Positions 1 through 9,075 of a stretch of 64,000 bases of DNA are shown here, piece by piece; within the stretch, counting starts at the first letter, position 1; each line of letters begins with the position of its first letter. A program made the position numbers and the translations under genes. Location of the stretch: positions 372,001 through 436,000 of the forward strand of contig NZ_WJXZ01000006.1 in the NCBI RefSeq assembly GCF_009668025.1, in the 5' to 3' direction. This stretch comes from Larkinella terrae (lineage in GTDB: Bacteria; Bacteroidota; Bacteroidia; Cytophagales; Spirosomataceae). Below the pieces are notes generated by a model. That model did no database searches, was not told the origin of the DNA, and was given only the letters and a program-made list of their open reading frames with translations.

Positions 1-1
1 T

Positions 2-34
2 AACTCATAACTCTTAACTCTTAACTCTTAACTC
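2..34. repeat. Heptamer tandem repeat upstream of dapF
   Basis: The unit aactctt is repeated with a 7-base period: one variant (aactcat), three exact copies and a partial copy. It ends five bases before the dapF start codon. A simple-sequence array this close to a start can vary in length, but nothing shows that it regulates the gene. The window begins inside or next to it, so the full extent is unknown. Confidence 0.8.
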
Positions 35-39
35 AAGAA

Positions 40-813
40 ATGATCGATTTCTTCAAATACCAGGGGACCGGTAACGATTTTATACTGATCGATGACCGCA
101 ACGAAACGTTTCCGGTTTCGCAGGAACGCGTGGCCCACCTATGTCACCGGCGGTTCGGTATTGGCGCCGATGGCCTGATTCTGCTCCGCAATCATCCGGA
201 ATACGATTTTCAGATGATTTACTTCAACGCCGACGGGGCCGAGGGCAGCATGTGCGGAAACGGTGGTCGGTGCATTGTCCGGTTTGCGCACGATCTGGGT
301 TTATTCGAAACTGAAACCCGTTTTCTGGCCGTCGACGGCGAACACGCGGCCGTGGTAAATGGGAGTGAAGTTTCGCTGAAAATGAATGAAATTGCGGGAA
401 TCGATCAACACCCCGATTACGCTTTCCTGAACACCGGTTCACCGCATTTTGTAAAAATTGTCGAAGACGTCGAGTCAATGGACGTGGTGGCTGAAGGCCG
501 ACCCATTCGTTACGACGACCGGTTTGCGCCCGGCGGCACCAACGCGAATTTTATCGAGCCTATCGGTGATAACGCACTGTTTGTCAGGACGTACGAACGT
601 GGGGTGGAGGATGAAACCTATTCGTGCGGAACGGGGGTGACGGCATCGGCGCTGGTGGCGCATCAGCAGCTCGGCATGACCAGTCCGGTTTCCATTCAGA
701 CGATTGGCGGAAATTTGCGCGTCTCTTTCGAAGTCAGTCTGGATGGCGGTTTTACTGACCTTTATTTGATCGGCCCCGCCGTACGGGTTTACGAAGGCTC
801 TGTAACTATCTGA
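40..813 (+). CDS. dapF: Diaminopimelate epimerase
   Basis: DapF converts LL-diaminopimelate to the meso form in the cytoplasm, for lysine synthesis and peptidoglycan. The 257 residues are slightly short of the usual 260-280 but complete. The N-terminal GNDF motif, the first catalytic cysteine (Cys72) in MCGNGGRC and the second (Cys196) in SCGTGV are all present; these two cysteines act as base and acid in a cofactor-independent epimerisation. The ATG start gives the standard DapF N-terminus (F-KYQGTGNDF). It ends five bases from the convergent rhodanese gene, with no clear terminator hairpin between them. Function is confident. Confidence 0.97.
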   Translation: MIDFFKYQGTGNDFILIDDRNETFPVSQERVAHLCHRRFGIGADGLILLRNHPEYDFQMIYFNADGAEGSMCGNGGRCIVRFAHDLGLFETETRFLAVDGEHAAVVNGSEVSLKMNEIAGIDQHPDYAFLNTGSPHFVKIVEDVESMDVVAEGRPIRYDDRFAPGGTNANFIEPIGDNALFVRTYERGVEDETYSCGTGVTASALVAHQQLGMTSPVSIQTIGGNLRVSFEVSLDGGFTDLYLIGPAVRVYEGSVTI

Positions 814-818
814 TTTGC

Positions 819-1127
819 TTAATATTCTGCGCCTAAAATACCGCCTTTGAGGTGGTACAGCTGCTTTTCTTCCATTTCGGGATGGCGGCATAAATCTTTC
901 ACGGCCACGCGGCTCCGAACGCCGTTCGTACAAACGACAATGACGGTGTCGTACGGGAGCAAATAATGGCGTTTGTCCCGGATTTCGGCGAGTGGAATAT
1001 TCAGGCCGCCAATGTTGAATTCTTCAAACTCCCAATCGTCGCGCACGTCGACAATGACGGTTTCCGGCTCCATCACCAGCGATTCCATTTCTTCCGTTGT
1101 AATGTCCGTATAGGTTTTCGTGCTCAC
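819..1127 (-). CDS. Single-domain rhodanese-like protein
   Basis: This is a 102-residue cytoplasmic protein made of one rhodanese fold. It has the family's VDVR-DWEF segment near residues 26-34 and an active-site loop starting at Cys66 (CTNGVRSR), where a persulfide would form in sulfur transfer. There is no signal peptide or membrane segment. Small rhodaneses of this kind move sulfane sulfur or detoxify thiosulfate or cyanide, but the physiological acceptor cannot be read from sequence. It converges on dapF and is unrelated to it in pathway. Confidence 0.88.
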   Translation of the reverse strand: MSTKTYTDITTEEMESLVMEPETVIVDVRDDWEFEEFNIGGLNIPLAEIRDKRHYLLPYDTVIVVCTNGVRSRVAVKDLCRHPEMEEKQLYHLKGGILGAEY

Positions 1128-1338
1128 AAGTATCAGGGCTGGTATGGACGGTGTTTAAGATTGAACACAAAAAAAGCAAAGGGTGTTTTTCTTTGTTCGG
1201 AAAATATTGACCACTGAGCAAATTAGTGACCTGAACCAGCTAATTCCATGAACCAAACTCCTTTCATACCCGACAGGATCCGGTACAAAAGGAGTTGGCA
1301 AACGCGACAGGAAAAATATGGTGTGGAATGGGAGAGAA

Positions 1339-2151
1339 TTAATAGCTTTCCAAAGCCTCGTGCTTGAGCTTGTCGGCTACTTTGGGCGAAACCGGCCGGG
1401 CGTTCCAAATGGCGGATTCCCAGTCGCCGTAAATGGCATTGGGCAAAACGATAAACCGGGTTCCAAAGTCCTGGTGATGAGCGTCTACCAGCGCACTCCG
1501 TTGGGTGGCATCCTGCTGGTAAAACCGCTTGTCGAAATCGTTGAGATTATCGCCAATTAGCATGGCAACCTGGTGCTTTTCAGCGACCGCCAACCGACGC
1601 GGTTCTTTATCCGATGAGCTACCTTTCATAATGACGTGCTGCGCATCGGCCTGTGGGAAACCGGTCTGTTTCAGATTCTGGATAGTCGCTTCCAGTTCGT
1701 CGGCATTCCGGTTGCTGATGTAAAAAATCTGAACGCCGTTCTGGTTCGCAAATTGAAAGAATTCGACCGCTCCGGGTAAGGCTTTCGCACGAGCCAGCGC
1801 CGTCCATGCCTTCCAGCTTTCCGGCGTATAAAGCTGGTGGTTCAACAAATCATGCGCCTGTTGCGGGCTGTTGTCGAGGACGCTTTCGTCAATGTCGGTA
1901 ATGATGGCCAGCGGTTTTGACGACACCGGTTTTTGCCGGATCATCTCTTGTAGTTGCATTTTTGCCAGCGCAAAAGCCTGATAACAAAGGGCCCGGTATT
2001 CGCCCGAACGTTGTTGCCATAATACGGAGTTGAGGCTATAGTCCAGGCTGGTAATGCTTCTGGAGGTGCTCTGGTGGAACACTTTTGTGGTTTTCTGCGT
2101 ACAGTCCGACAGGCTGACCAGCAAGGCTATGGCAAGAATAAGTTGTTTCAT
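1339..2151 (-). CDS. HAD-family acid phosphatase, e(P4)-like lipoprotein
   Basis: This 270-residue protein has a lipoprotein signal with the lipobox cysteine at residue 17 (SLSDC). Motif I of the haloacid dehalogenase fold is TDIDES, with the nucleophile Asp86 and the acid Asp88, followed by VLDNSP as in outer-membrane lipoprotein e(P4) and class C acid phosphatases. A later KGSSSDK segment supplies the motif III lysine and GDNLNDF is motif IV. Family members dephosphorylate nucleotides and other monoesters at the cell surface, often to salvage nucleosides or NAD precursors. It stands alone on its strand. Family is confident, substrate unknown. Confidence 0.9.
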   Translation of the reverse strand: MKQLILAIALLVSLSDCTQKTTKVFHQSTSRSITSLDYSLNSVLWQQRSGEYRALCYQAFALAKMQLQEMIRQKPVSSKPLAIITDIDESVLDNSPQQAHDLLNHQLYTPESWKAWTALARAKALPGAVEFFQFANQNGVQIFYISNRNADELEATIQNLKQTGFPQADAQHVIMKGSSSDKEPRRLAVAEKHQVAMLIGDNLNDFDKRFYQQDATQRSALVDAHHQDFGTRFIVLPNAIYGDWESAIWNARPVSPKVADKLKHEALESY

Positions 2152-2421
2152 TGGAAATAGGCAATCAGCCTGCTTTGGTTATTCGTTTCGTCTGCGAACT
2201 GATTCATGACTCAAAAGTGGTGGATCGACGGTAGTCCGAAAAAAATACTCCAATGAGTCGCTTAAAGAACGGGAGGAATGGTGCAAAACCACCTCTGAAC
2301 CGTTTTGTAAAAGATTGGCCGGAAGTCTGCCAACTTGTCACATTTGACAGCTCTGGAACAGTTGTTGGGAGCCTGTGAACATCAGTTTATTGCGTCAATC
2401 ATACTTTATCAATTTATTGTC

Positions 2422-4251
2422 ATGAGCTCGACCATTCAGGAAAAAGGTCAAATTTCGATTCATACGGAAAACATCTTTCCGATCATCAAAAAATTTCTCT
2501 ACTCCGATCACGAGATTTTTTTACGGGAACTGGTTTCAAATGCCGTCGATGCCTCCCAAAAGCTGAAAAAACTGGCCGGATTCGGCGAATTTAACGGCGA
2601 GTTGGGCGATTTAAAGGTAACCGTTACGCTCGACGAAGAAGCTAAAACCATTACCGTTAGCGACAACGGAATCGGGATGACGGCGGAAGAAATCAAGAAG
2701 TACATCAATCAGATTGCTTTCTCGGGCGCGTCGGAGTTTCTGGAAAAATACAAAGACAAGCTGGACGAAAAAGGTGCCATTATCGGTCATTTTGGCTTGG
2801 GCTTCTATTCGGCTTTTATGGTTGCCGACCACGTCGAAATCATCACGAAGTCGTACCGGGAAGGAGCCGAAGCCGCCCGCTGGATCTGTGACGGCTCAAC
2901 CGAATTTGAAATTACGGAAGCCGAACGCGCAGAACACGGTACGGATATTATCCTGCACATGGCTGCGGATTCGGAGGAGTTTCTGGACAAAAACCGCCTG
3001 CAAACGATTCTGGAAAAATACGGCCGGTTTTTGCCGATACCCATCGAATTTGACGGAAATGTCATCAATAATACGACGCCCATCTGGACCAAATCGCCGT
3101 CGGAGCTGACGGATGAAGACTACCAGAAATTCTACAAAGAACTCTATCCGATGTCGGAAGAGCCCTTGTTCTGGATTCACCTAAACGTCGACTATCCGTT
3201 CAACCTGACCGGGGTTCTCTACTTCCCAAGGGTTAAAAATGATTTCCAGATCCGGCGCGAAAAAATTCAGCTATACAGTCGGCAGGTGTTTATTACCGAT
3301 GAAGTCAAGGACATTGTGCCGGATTTTCTAATGATGTTGCACGGTGTGATCGACTCGCCGGATATTCCGCTCAACGTTTCGCGGAGCTTTCTGCAGGCAG
3401 ACAGTAACGTTAAGAAAATCAATGGCTACATCACCCGCAAGGTGGCCGACAAATTAAGCGAACTCTTTCGCAACGACCGCGCCGGTTTCGAGCAGAAATT
3501 CGATGATATCGGTTTGTTCGTGAAATACGGAATTATCAGCGACGAGAAATTCTACGAAAAAGCCAAGGATTTTTGTCTGGTGAAAAACGTTGATGGCAAG
3601 TATTTCACATTCGAAGAATTTAGTGCAGCGGTCAAGGATAATCAAACCGACAAAAGCGGGTCGGTCGTCTGGTTATACACAAATGATTTGCAAAAACAGC
3701 ACGGTTTTGTTGAGTCGGCCCGGAAACGCGGTTATGAAGTGTTGCTGTTCGATACGGTAATTGATAGTCATTTCATCAATCAACTGGAATACAAACTCGA
3801 AAAAACCAGTCTGAAACGCGTCGATGCGGATACTTTCGATAAACTGATTGACAAAGGATTGAACAACGAAAGCGTTTTGTCGGAAGAAGATTCCGCCAGA
3901 TTGAAAACGTTGTTTGAAGAATCTCAGGACATCAAAATCGGTACGGTTACCGTTGAAGCCATGCCAACCGACGAGCTTCCGGTCATCATCACTCTGCCGG
4001 AGTTTTTCCGCCGGATGAAAGATATGTCGGCGCTGAGCGGTGAACGGGGAATGTTTGGTGCGATGCCGGACAGCTACAACATTGCCGTGAATGCCAACCA
4101 CCCGCTGGCGGATCGCATTCTGAAAGCAACAGATCCCGAGGAACAGAAAGTATTGGTGAAGCAAAGCCTGGATCTGGCCAAACTTGCGCAGGGAATGCTT
4201 TCCGGCTCCGACCTGACGGCCTTCATTCGCCGGACGGTGGAGACGTTGTAA
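2422..4251 (+). CDS. htpG: Molecular chaperone HtpG (bacterial Hsp90)
   Basis: HtpG is the cytoplasmic Hsp90 homologue, an ATP-driven dimeric clamp that remodels client proteins. From the ATG at 2422 the protein is 609 residues, the usual size, and begins at the typical N-terminus (KGQISIHTENIFPII). An in-frame TTG at 2335 would add 29 unrelated residues and is not preferred. The N-terminal GHKL ATPase carries RELVSNAVDA, DNGIGM and GHFGLGFYSAF; the middle domain has the conserved LNVSRSFLQ loop; the C-terminal dimerisation domain is complete. It is a single-gene unit followed by a long inverted repeat. No sigma-32-type promoter was identified. Confidence 0.97.
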   Translation: MSSTIQEKGQISIHTENIFPIIKKFLYSDHEIFLRELVSNAVDASQKLKKLAGFGEFNGELGDLKVTVTLDEEAKTITVSDNGIGMTAEEIKKYINQIAFSGASEFLEKYKDKLDEKGAIIGHFGLGFYSAFMVADHVEIITKSYREGAEAARWICDGSTEFEITEAERAEHGTDIILHMAADSEEFLDKNRLQTILEKYGRFLPIPIEFDGNVINNTTPIWTKSPSELTDEDYQKFYKELYPMSEEPLFWIHLNVDYPFNLTGVLYFPRVKNDFQIRREKIQLYSRQVFITDEVKDIVPDFLMMLHGVIDSPDIPLNVSRSFLQADSNVKKINGYITRKVADKLSELFRNDRAGFEQKFDDIGLFVKYGIISDEKFYEKAKDFCLVKNVDGKYFTFEEFSAAVKDNQTDKSGSVVWLYTNDLQKQHGFVESARKRGYEVLLFDTVIDSHFINQLEYKLEKTSLKRVDADTFDKLIDKGLNNESVLSEEDSARLKTLFEESQDIKIGTVTVEAMPTDELPVIITLPEFFRRMKDMSALSGERGMFGAMPDSYNIAVNANHPLADRILKATDPEEQKVLVKQSLDLAKLAQGMLSGSDLTAFIRRTVETL

Positions 4252-4267
4252 ATTGGATTAACGGTTC

Positions 4268-4336
4268 ACGGTTTTCGGTTTACGGTGGCTGGCGCGAGAA
4301 TGAATGATGCGTTAGCTACCGTAAATCGAAAACCGT
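4268..4336. repeat. Long inverted repeat between htpG and convergent gene
   Basis: The 23-base arms 4268-4290 and 4314-4336 are complementary except at two positions, and both of those could pair as G-U in one of the two transcripts. They enclose a 23-base loop. No run of T follows on either strand, so this is not a classical intrinsic terminator, though its place between convergent genes suggests it ends or protects both transcripts. The left side also contains related short words (acggttcacgg, ttcggtttacgg), which hints at a dispersed palindromic element. Confidence 0.75.
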
Positions 4337-4353
4337 ATACCAATTAACGGATA

Positions 4354-4932
4354 TTAAACCGACCGACCGTACTTCTCTTTATACAATTGTTTGGCCTGAC
4401 CAACCCAGTCTTCGCGTTCGATCCGGTCGGGGAAGAATTCGATGATATCACTCACTTTCTCAACGTCTTCGGTCGTAAAGTTGGCTAATTGCCGGAAGCT
4501 GAAAATGCCGAGCGTGTGCAACTTGCGTTCAAAAAACGGCCCAACGCCCACAATTTCTTTCAGGTCGTCCGCTTCGTTCAGCGTCGAATAGCCAATGCGG
4601 GTGAAGTTCAACTCCGAAGCGCGGGAGGCAATTTTGCGAAACACGCTTTCGTCTTCCAGTTCGGTTGCGGCCTGCACGCTGGGGCGCGCTGCGGAATTGA
4701 AATGCTCCACTTTTTTCTGAACCGGTTGCGTCACCGTGGCTGCGAATGCTTTCCGCTTGCGGTGGCATTCATCGAGAGCCGCTTCCTGCTCGGCCAAAGC
4801 CGCCCGAAGCTCCTTAATGCGACCATTGGTGATCAAACGGGCCAGAATGTAACCCACCAGAGCCGCAAATGCCAGCAAAATTAAAATCTCAGTAATGGCA
4901 ACGCCCCGGTTAAACGGATCTAAATTAAACAT
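4354..4932 (-). CDS. Membrane-anchored helix-hairpin-helix protein (paralogue 1)
   Basis: This 192-residue protein has one transmembrane helix (about 12-33), an Ala/Glu-rich coiled-coil-like stretch, a low-complexity linker and a C-terminal domain (about 120-190). That domain contains DDLKEIVGVGPFFERKL, typical of the helix-hairpin-helix regions annotated as flap-endonuclease-1-like or HHH_5. These usually bind nucleic acid or act as scaffolds and show no nuclease catalytic residues. It is third in a minus-strand cluster after an OmpA-like gene and a paralogue that shares most of the C-terminal 70 residues. A structural role at the envelope is only an inference. Confidence 0.75.
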   Translation of the reverse strand: MFNLDPFNRGVAITEILILLAFAALVGYILARLITNGRIKELRAALAEQEAALDECHRKRKAFAATVTQPVQKKVEHFNSAARPSVQAATELEDESVFRKIASRASELNFTRIGYSTLNEADDLKEIVGVGPFFERKLHTLGIFSFRQLANFTTEDVEKVSDIIEFFPDRIEREDWVGQAKQLYKEKYGRSV

Positions 4933-4965
4933 GATGTTGTGGCGGTTTTAAGTCAATGATTGGGT

Positions 4966-5451
4966 TTATACTCCATATTTCTTGCGGTACAGCTTTTTGG
5001 CCTGACCAACCCAGTCTTCACGTTCGATGCGATCGGGGAAAAATTCAATGATGTCACTGATTTTTTCTACATCTTCGGTGGTGCAGTTGGCCAGTTGACG
5101 GAAGGTGTAGATGCGTAAACTGTGCAGTTTTTTTTCAAAAAACGGCCCAATTCCGTTGATCTCCTTTAAATCGTCGGCCTGAATCAGGGTGGCCTGACCA
5201 ATGCGGGTGAAATTGAGTTCGTTGGCCCGGGATGAAATTCGTTGCAAAACGACGTCTTCCTGCTGCGCCTGATTGAATTTTACGCAGTCCTCCACTTTTA
5301 ATTCGGCCGCATTGACCTGACTCTCGAGCTGGCGAATCATTGCCTTCCGGCCAATATAGCCAATGAGAAAGCCCAGGGTGCCACTAACGAACAACATGAT
5401 CCAGTGTTGCAGTGTGGCATCGGGCAATTGATGGGGATTCATTTCAAACAT
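4966..5451 (-). CDS. Membrane-anchored helix-hairpin-helix protein (paralogue 2)
   Basis: This 161-residue protein has the same plan as its downstream neighbour: a transmembrane helix at about 17-35, a short coiled coil, then the C-terminal helix-hairpin-helix domain (DDLKEINGIGPFFEKKL and the IEREDWVGQAKKLY end). The two C-terminal domains are nearly collinear while the N-terminal halves differ, so they look like an old tandem duplication in which the anchor diverged. It lies 30 bases after the OmpA-like gene and 33 bases before paralogue 1, so co-transcription is likely. The molecular function is not known to me. Confidence 0.75.
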   Translation of the reverse strand: MFEMNPHQLPDATLQHWIMLFVSGTLGFLIGYIGRKAMIRQLESQVNAAELKVEDCVKFNQAQQEDVVLQRISSRANELNFTRIGQATLIQADDLKEINGIGPFFEKKLHSLRIYTFRQLANCTTEDVEKISDIIEFFPDRIEREDWVGQAKKLYRKKYGV

Positions 5452-5481
5452 AGTGGTATCCGGTTTTGATGGCTGAAAAGA

Positions 5482-6408
5482 TTATTTTTTGACGACAATG
5501 GCGGCCCGGCGGTTGGTCCGGCGACCTTCTTCGGTTTCATTGGACGCAATCGGCCGGGATTCTCCTTTCCCTTCCACAACTACCTGACTGGCCGGAATGC
5601 CATCATTCACAAATTGCATTTTCACTGCAGCAGCGCGTTTTTTAGACAAGGTGAGATTCAGCGCGTCGGAGCCAACATTGTCCGTATGTCCGGTAATGAC
5701 CAGTTTCTGATCGGGGTTTTCTTTGAGATATGCTTTTGTCTTTTGCAGGAATTCGGCGGTTTCGGCGGTTTTGATATAAGTGGTTTTCCCAGTATGAAAG
5801 TACAGGTCCATCGGTTCAAAAATGGACGCAAACTTCTGACTTTTCGCCAGTTCTTCTTCCTTCGGTGCTTTAACCAGCACTTCGTCCAAAAAGGCAAACC
5901 GAATTCCTCCATACAGGGAGTCACCAGCGGGCGTGAAGGCCAGATCGGTATTTTCTTCCCCTTGCGTCGTAAACAGACTGTCTGGTAATCCCATTGTGGC
6001 CAGGTAAGCGCGAACGCTGTTGGCGCGGGCAAGTCCCAGGTTTGCTTCCGTTGATAAATTTTGTTCCTTGGGATCGAAGAAACCGGTGAGTTGCAACCGT
6101 TTGCCGGGATTTGCCTTCAGGTAAAGCGACAGGGAATCAAGCAGTGCCCGAACTCCGGCCGGATTAACATCGGCGCCGGATTTAGCAAACGCCAGATGGC
6201 CGTCGGAATGAAATGTTGCGCTGGTGCCATCCGCAAATTCCAGTCCGGGAACGGTGAAAGCCGGGGCGGTTATGGCTCCGCCGGAAACTGTTGGGGTAGG
6301 AGCGTTGTCGTCCGCACAAAGTTGTTTAATGTGGCAGACGTGCCAATAGGTTGAACCACCCATCCAAAGAAGCAGTAGAACAACCCAGGGAGTTTTATTG
6401 GTGAACAT
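5482..6408 (-). CDS. OmpA-family protein with two OmpA-like domains
   Basis: This 308-residue protein begins with a hydrophobic segment (residues 7-18) that is either a signal peptide or an anchor. Residues about 190-308 form a clear OmpA C-terminal domain (TGHTDNVGSDALN, LSKKRAAAV, EGRRTNRRA), which binds peptidoglycan. The upstream half (about 55-165) looks like a degenerate second copy, with TGFFDPKE in place of TGHTD and LARANSVRAYL in place of the usual helix. It is the first gene of a three-gene minus-strand cluster with two membrane-anchored HHH proteins, which suggests an envelope-linked complex. That partnership is inferred from position only. Confidence 0.82.
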   Translation of the reverse strand: MFTNKTPWVVLLLLWMGGSTYWHVCHIKQLCADDNAPTPTVSGGAITAPAFTVPGLEFADGTSATFHSDGHLAFAKSGADVNPAGVRALLDSLSLYLKANPGKRLQLTGFFDPKEQNLSTEANLGLARANSVRAYLATMGLPDSLFTTQGEENTDLAFTPAGDSLYGGIRFAFLDEVLVKAPKEEELAKSQKFASIFEPMDLYFHTGKTTYIKTAETAEFLQKTKAYLKENPDQKLVITGHTDNVGSDALNLTLSKKRAAAVKMQFVNDGIPASQVVVEGKGESRPIASNETEEGRRTNRRAAIVVKK

Positions 6409-6591
6409 GAAATAACGGGGGATTTGAAGTTTTCAATCTTTCCTTGAGACGGAAGGAGGGACGGAAAGTCATGCAGATCCTCAATTATTTTTTGTTACTT
6501 TAATCATTATCACCCATCTACGAAAAAAAATGAATGTATTGATTAACCCATCGTAATACGTTAACGTGTTGATGAGCCGAAAACCGCATTC

Positions 6592-6624
6592 AATAAAAAA
6601 TCCTCCCCGCAGACTGCGAGGAGG
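6592..6624 (-). terminator. Intrinsic terminator of rho
   Basis: Nine-base arms 6602-6610 and 6616-6624 pair with one mismatch around a five-base loop. Read on the minus strand, the hairpin is followed at once by ttttttattg. It begins 29 bases past the rho stop codon. Confidence 0.8.
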
Positions 6625-6653
6625 CTTGAATGTATTTTTGGAAAACCGCTGGG

Positions 6654-8690
6654 TTAGCGATTCATCGAAACCAGGAATTCGTCGTTGTTCCGCGTTCCGC
6701 GCATGCGATCGAGCAGGAAATCCATCGATTCCATAGCGTTCATATCAGCCATGTGTTTGCGCAGAATCCAGATGCGTTGCAACGTTTCTTTGTCGAGCAA
6801 CAGATCTTCGCGACGGGTGCCCGATGCCAGAACGTCGACGGCCGGGTAAACGCGTTTGTTGGACAGTTTCCGGTCGAGCTGGAGTTCCATGTTACCGGTA
6901 CCCTTAAACTCTTCGAAGATAACTTCGTCCATCTTCGAACCGGTGTCGATTAGAGCCGTTGCAATGATGGTTAATGAACCGCCGTTTTCGACGTTCCGGG
7001 CGGCTCCGAAAAACCGCTTCGGTTTATGAAGGGCGTTTGCATCGACCCCACCCGACAGAATTTTGCCGGATGACGGCACCACCGTGTTATAAGCCCGCGC
7101 CAGACGCGTAATCGAATCGAGTAGAATGACCACGTCGTGCCCGCACTCAACCATCCGCTTCGCTTTTTCCAGCACCATGGAAGCCACTTTCACGTGCCGC
7201 TCGGCCTGTTCGTCAAACGTGGACGAAATAACTTCCGCGTTTACACTCCGGGCCATATCGGTTACTTCCTCCGGCCGTTCGTCGATAAGCAGAATGATGA
7301 GGTAAACTTCCGGGTGGTTTTTGGTGATGGCATTGGCAATGTCTTTCAGCAATACGGTTTTACCGGTTTTGGGCTGAGCAACAATCATACCCCGCTGACC
7401 TTTTCCGATCGGCGCAAACATGTCCACAATCCGGGTCGAATACTGATCCGGGCGATAGCTCAGGTTCAGTTTTTCTTCCGGGAAAAGGGGCGTCAGGTAT
7501 TCGAACGGAATCCGGTCGCGGATTTCCTCAGTCGTTTTTCCGTTGACGGATGAAACGCGAAGCAGCGCAAAATATTTCTCGCCTTCTTTGGGTGGCCGGA
7601 TCTGACCGCGAACAGTGTCACCGGTTTTCAGCCCAAAAAGTTTAATTTGTGACGGTGACACATATATGTCGTCGGGGCTGGCCAGGTAATTGTAATCCGC
7701 CGAGCGCAGAAAACCGTAACCTCCATCGGACATAATTTCCAGGACCCCTTCGTTTTCGATGATTCCGTCAAACTCCCGAACGTGCTGGTTATACTGTCGG
7801 CGAATGCGGTTTGTGTATTCGTCCGGACGGGCCACTTCCCGCTGCTGGCGTTCCGGTTGAATTGTAGTCTGAGGAGTTGTCGGTTCGGGTTGGGCTACCT
7901 GAACGGGCGCTTCAACCAGGTTGGAATCAGCCGGGGGCGCCGTTTGTTCCGTATCGGTTTCCGCCGGAGCAGTATAAAAATCGTCGGCATCAGTTTCAAT
8001 TGAAAGATCCAACGCGGGTTGTTCAAGTTCGTTTTTCCGGCTGCGGAACTGATCCGGGCGCGGATTTTTATTGTGAATGCTGCGGTTTCCAGCCGGGTTG
8101 TCGGTAGCAGTAGCCGACGGTACTCCCGGATTGACGGTTTCATCGTCTTTGCGAATCCGCTGACGCACCCGCCGGTCGTTCTGATCGGAATGTTCGGTGC
8201 GGGCCGGGCGAATCGGACCGGTTTGTTCCGGGCCACGGCGGTTTTGGGGTCGGGCGTTCGCTGAATCGTTCGGCCGACCGTTCCGCTGCGTATTGTCGCG
8301 ATTTGGGCGGACAACCTCCTCCCGTGGTTCTTCAACCCGGTTCTCCTGCGGAGGTGTTTGAATTTCCAACTGAATGGGTTCCGGTTCGGGAGCAGGAACC
8401 GGCGCCAATTCGGCAACCGGAGCTGGGCTGGCAGCTGGTGTAGCTTCCGAGCGTGGACGGCGACCACGGCGGGGCGCTTCAGGTGCTCCGGCTGAAACGG
8501 CTTCCGCCTTTCCGATTGTGCCATTTTCGGCGGCTGCCGGAATTGGGTCAGGCAGTAAAGATTGTTGATCCAGAATTTTATAGACCAATTCTTTTTTATT
8601 GAATTTACTAATGTCCCGAATGCTGAAGGATTCAGCAATCGATTTCAATTCTGATAATAGTTTCAGATCGAGTTCTTCCTTATTGTACAT
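6654..8690 (-). CDS. rho: Transcription termination factor Rho
   Basis: Rho is the hexameric RNA-dependent ATPase that ends factor-dependent transcripts. The protein is 678 residues against about 420 in E. coli. A Rho N-terminal helical domain (residues 1-50) is followed by a long low-complexity insert rich in Pro, Arg, Asn and Glu (about 50-300). The cold-shock-like RNA-binding domain (DGGYGFLRS, then [12 protein letters not shown]) and the RecA-type ATPase (PKTGKTVLL near residue 438, [23 protein letters not shown]) come next. Such inserts are common in Bacteroidota Rho and may aid RNA binding or condensation. The gene stands alone and has its own intrinsic terminator. Confidence 0.96.
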   Translation of the reverse strand: MYNKEELDLKLLSELKSIAESFSIRDISKFNKKELVYKILDQQSLLPDPIPAAAENGTIGKAEAVSAGAPEAPRRGRRPRSEATPAASPAPVAELAPVPAPEPEPIQLEIQTPPQENRVEEPREEVVRPNRDNTQRNGRPNDSANARPQNRRGPEQTGPIRPARTEHSDQNDRRVRQRIRKDDETVNPGVPSATATDNPAGNRSIHNKNPRPDQFRSRKNELEQPALDLSIETDADDFYTAPAETDTEQTAPPADSNLVEAPVQVAQPEPTTPQTTIQPERQQREVARPDEYTNRIRRQYNQHVREFDGIIENEGVLEIMSDGGYGFLRSADYNYLASPDDIYVSPSQIKLFGLKTGDTVRGQIRPPKEGEKYFALLRVSSVNGKTTEEIRDRIPFEYLTPLFPEEKLNLSYRPDQYSTRIVDMFAPIGKGQRGMIVAQPKTGKTVLLKDIANAITKNHPEVYLIILLIDERPEEVTDMARSVNAEVISSTFDEQAERHVKVASMVLEKAKRMVECGHDVVILLDSITRLARAYNTVVPSSGKILSGGVDANALHKPKRFFGAARNVENGGSLTIIATALIDTGSKMDEVIFEEFKGTGNMELQLDRKLSNKRVYPAVDVLASGTRREDLLLDKETLQRIWILRKHMADMNAMESMDFLLDRMRGTRNNDEFLVSMNR

Positions 8691-9075
8691 AAAAAGCCAG
8701 AGTAAGCAAAGAGGGCTTTACTTGATGAATGTGAGATAATGTCGCTACGGCGAGCCGTGGATGAATGAATCCAAATGAGGAAAAGTAGTGCTTTAAATTT
8801 ACGATTATTTACAAGTCAGTTACTTGCTTGACCGATCACATGCAGAAACTGTTTCAGTAACAATCCCACTACGCTGGTGCGTGGTGCGCTTTAATGGGGA
8901 CAGTTTGTTCAGGTGGAATTGGCTCGCAGCCTTGGATAACACGGATAAAGGCAGAACACCAGTGAATCGGGTCAGAACCTATATGACCACAATGTTATGA
9001 TTTTAATTCCGCTTTGTCAACAAGAACGAGTAAAACCCGCAAATGTTTTAAAAATTAGTCAAAAGCAGCCAGAAT
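8691..9075. other. Intergenic region between rho and mscS-like gene
   Basis: These 385 bases lie upstream of rho and downstream of the MscS-like gene. The part nearest rho is AT-rich and should hold the rho promoter, but I could not find a clean Bacteroidota TAnnTTTG element. I saw no open reading frame, tRNA, repeat or strong hairpin. Confidence 0.5.

Noticed and set aside
1256-1296. Nine-base inverted repeat between the rhodanese and the phosphatase genes
   Set aside because: Long 23-base loop and no T tract on either strand; too weak to call a terminator or operator.
2335-2421. Upstream TTG start for htpG
   Set aside because: Adds 29 residues unrelated to Hsp90; the ATG at 2422 gives the standard N-terminus.
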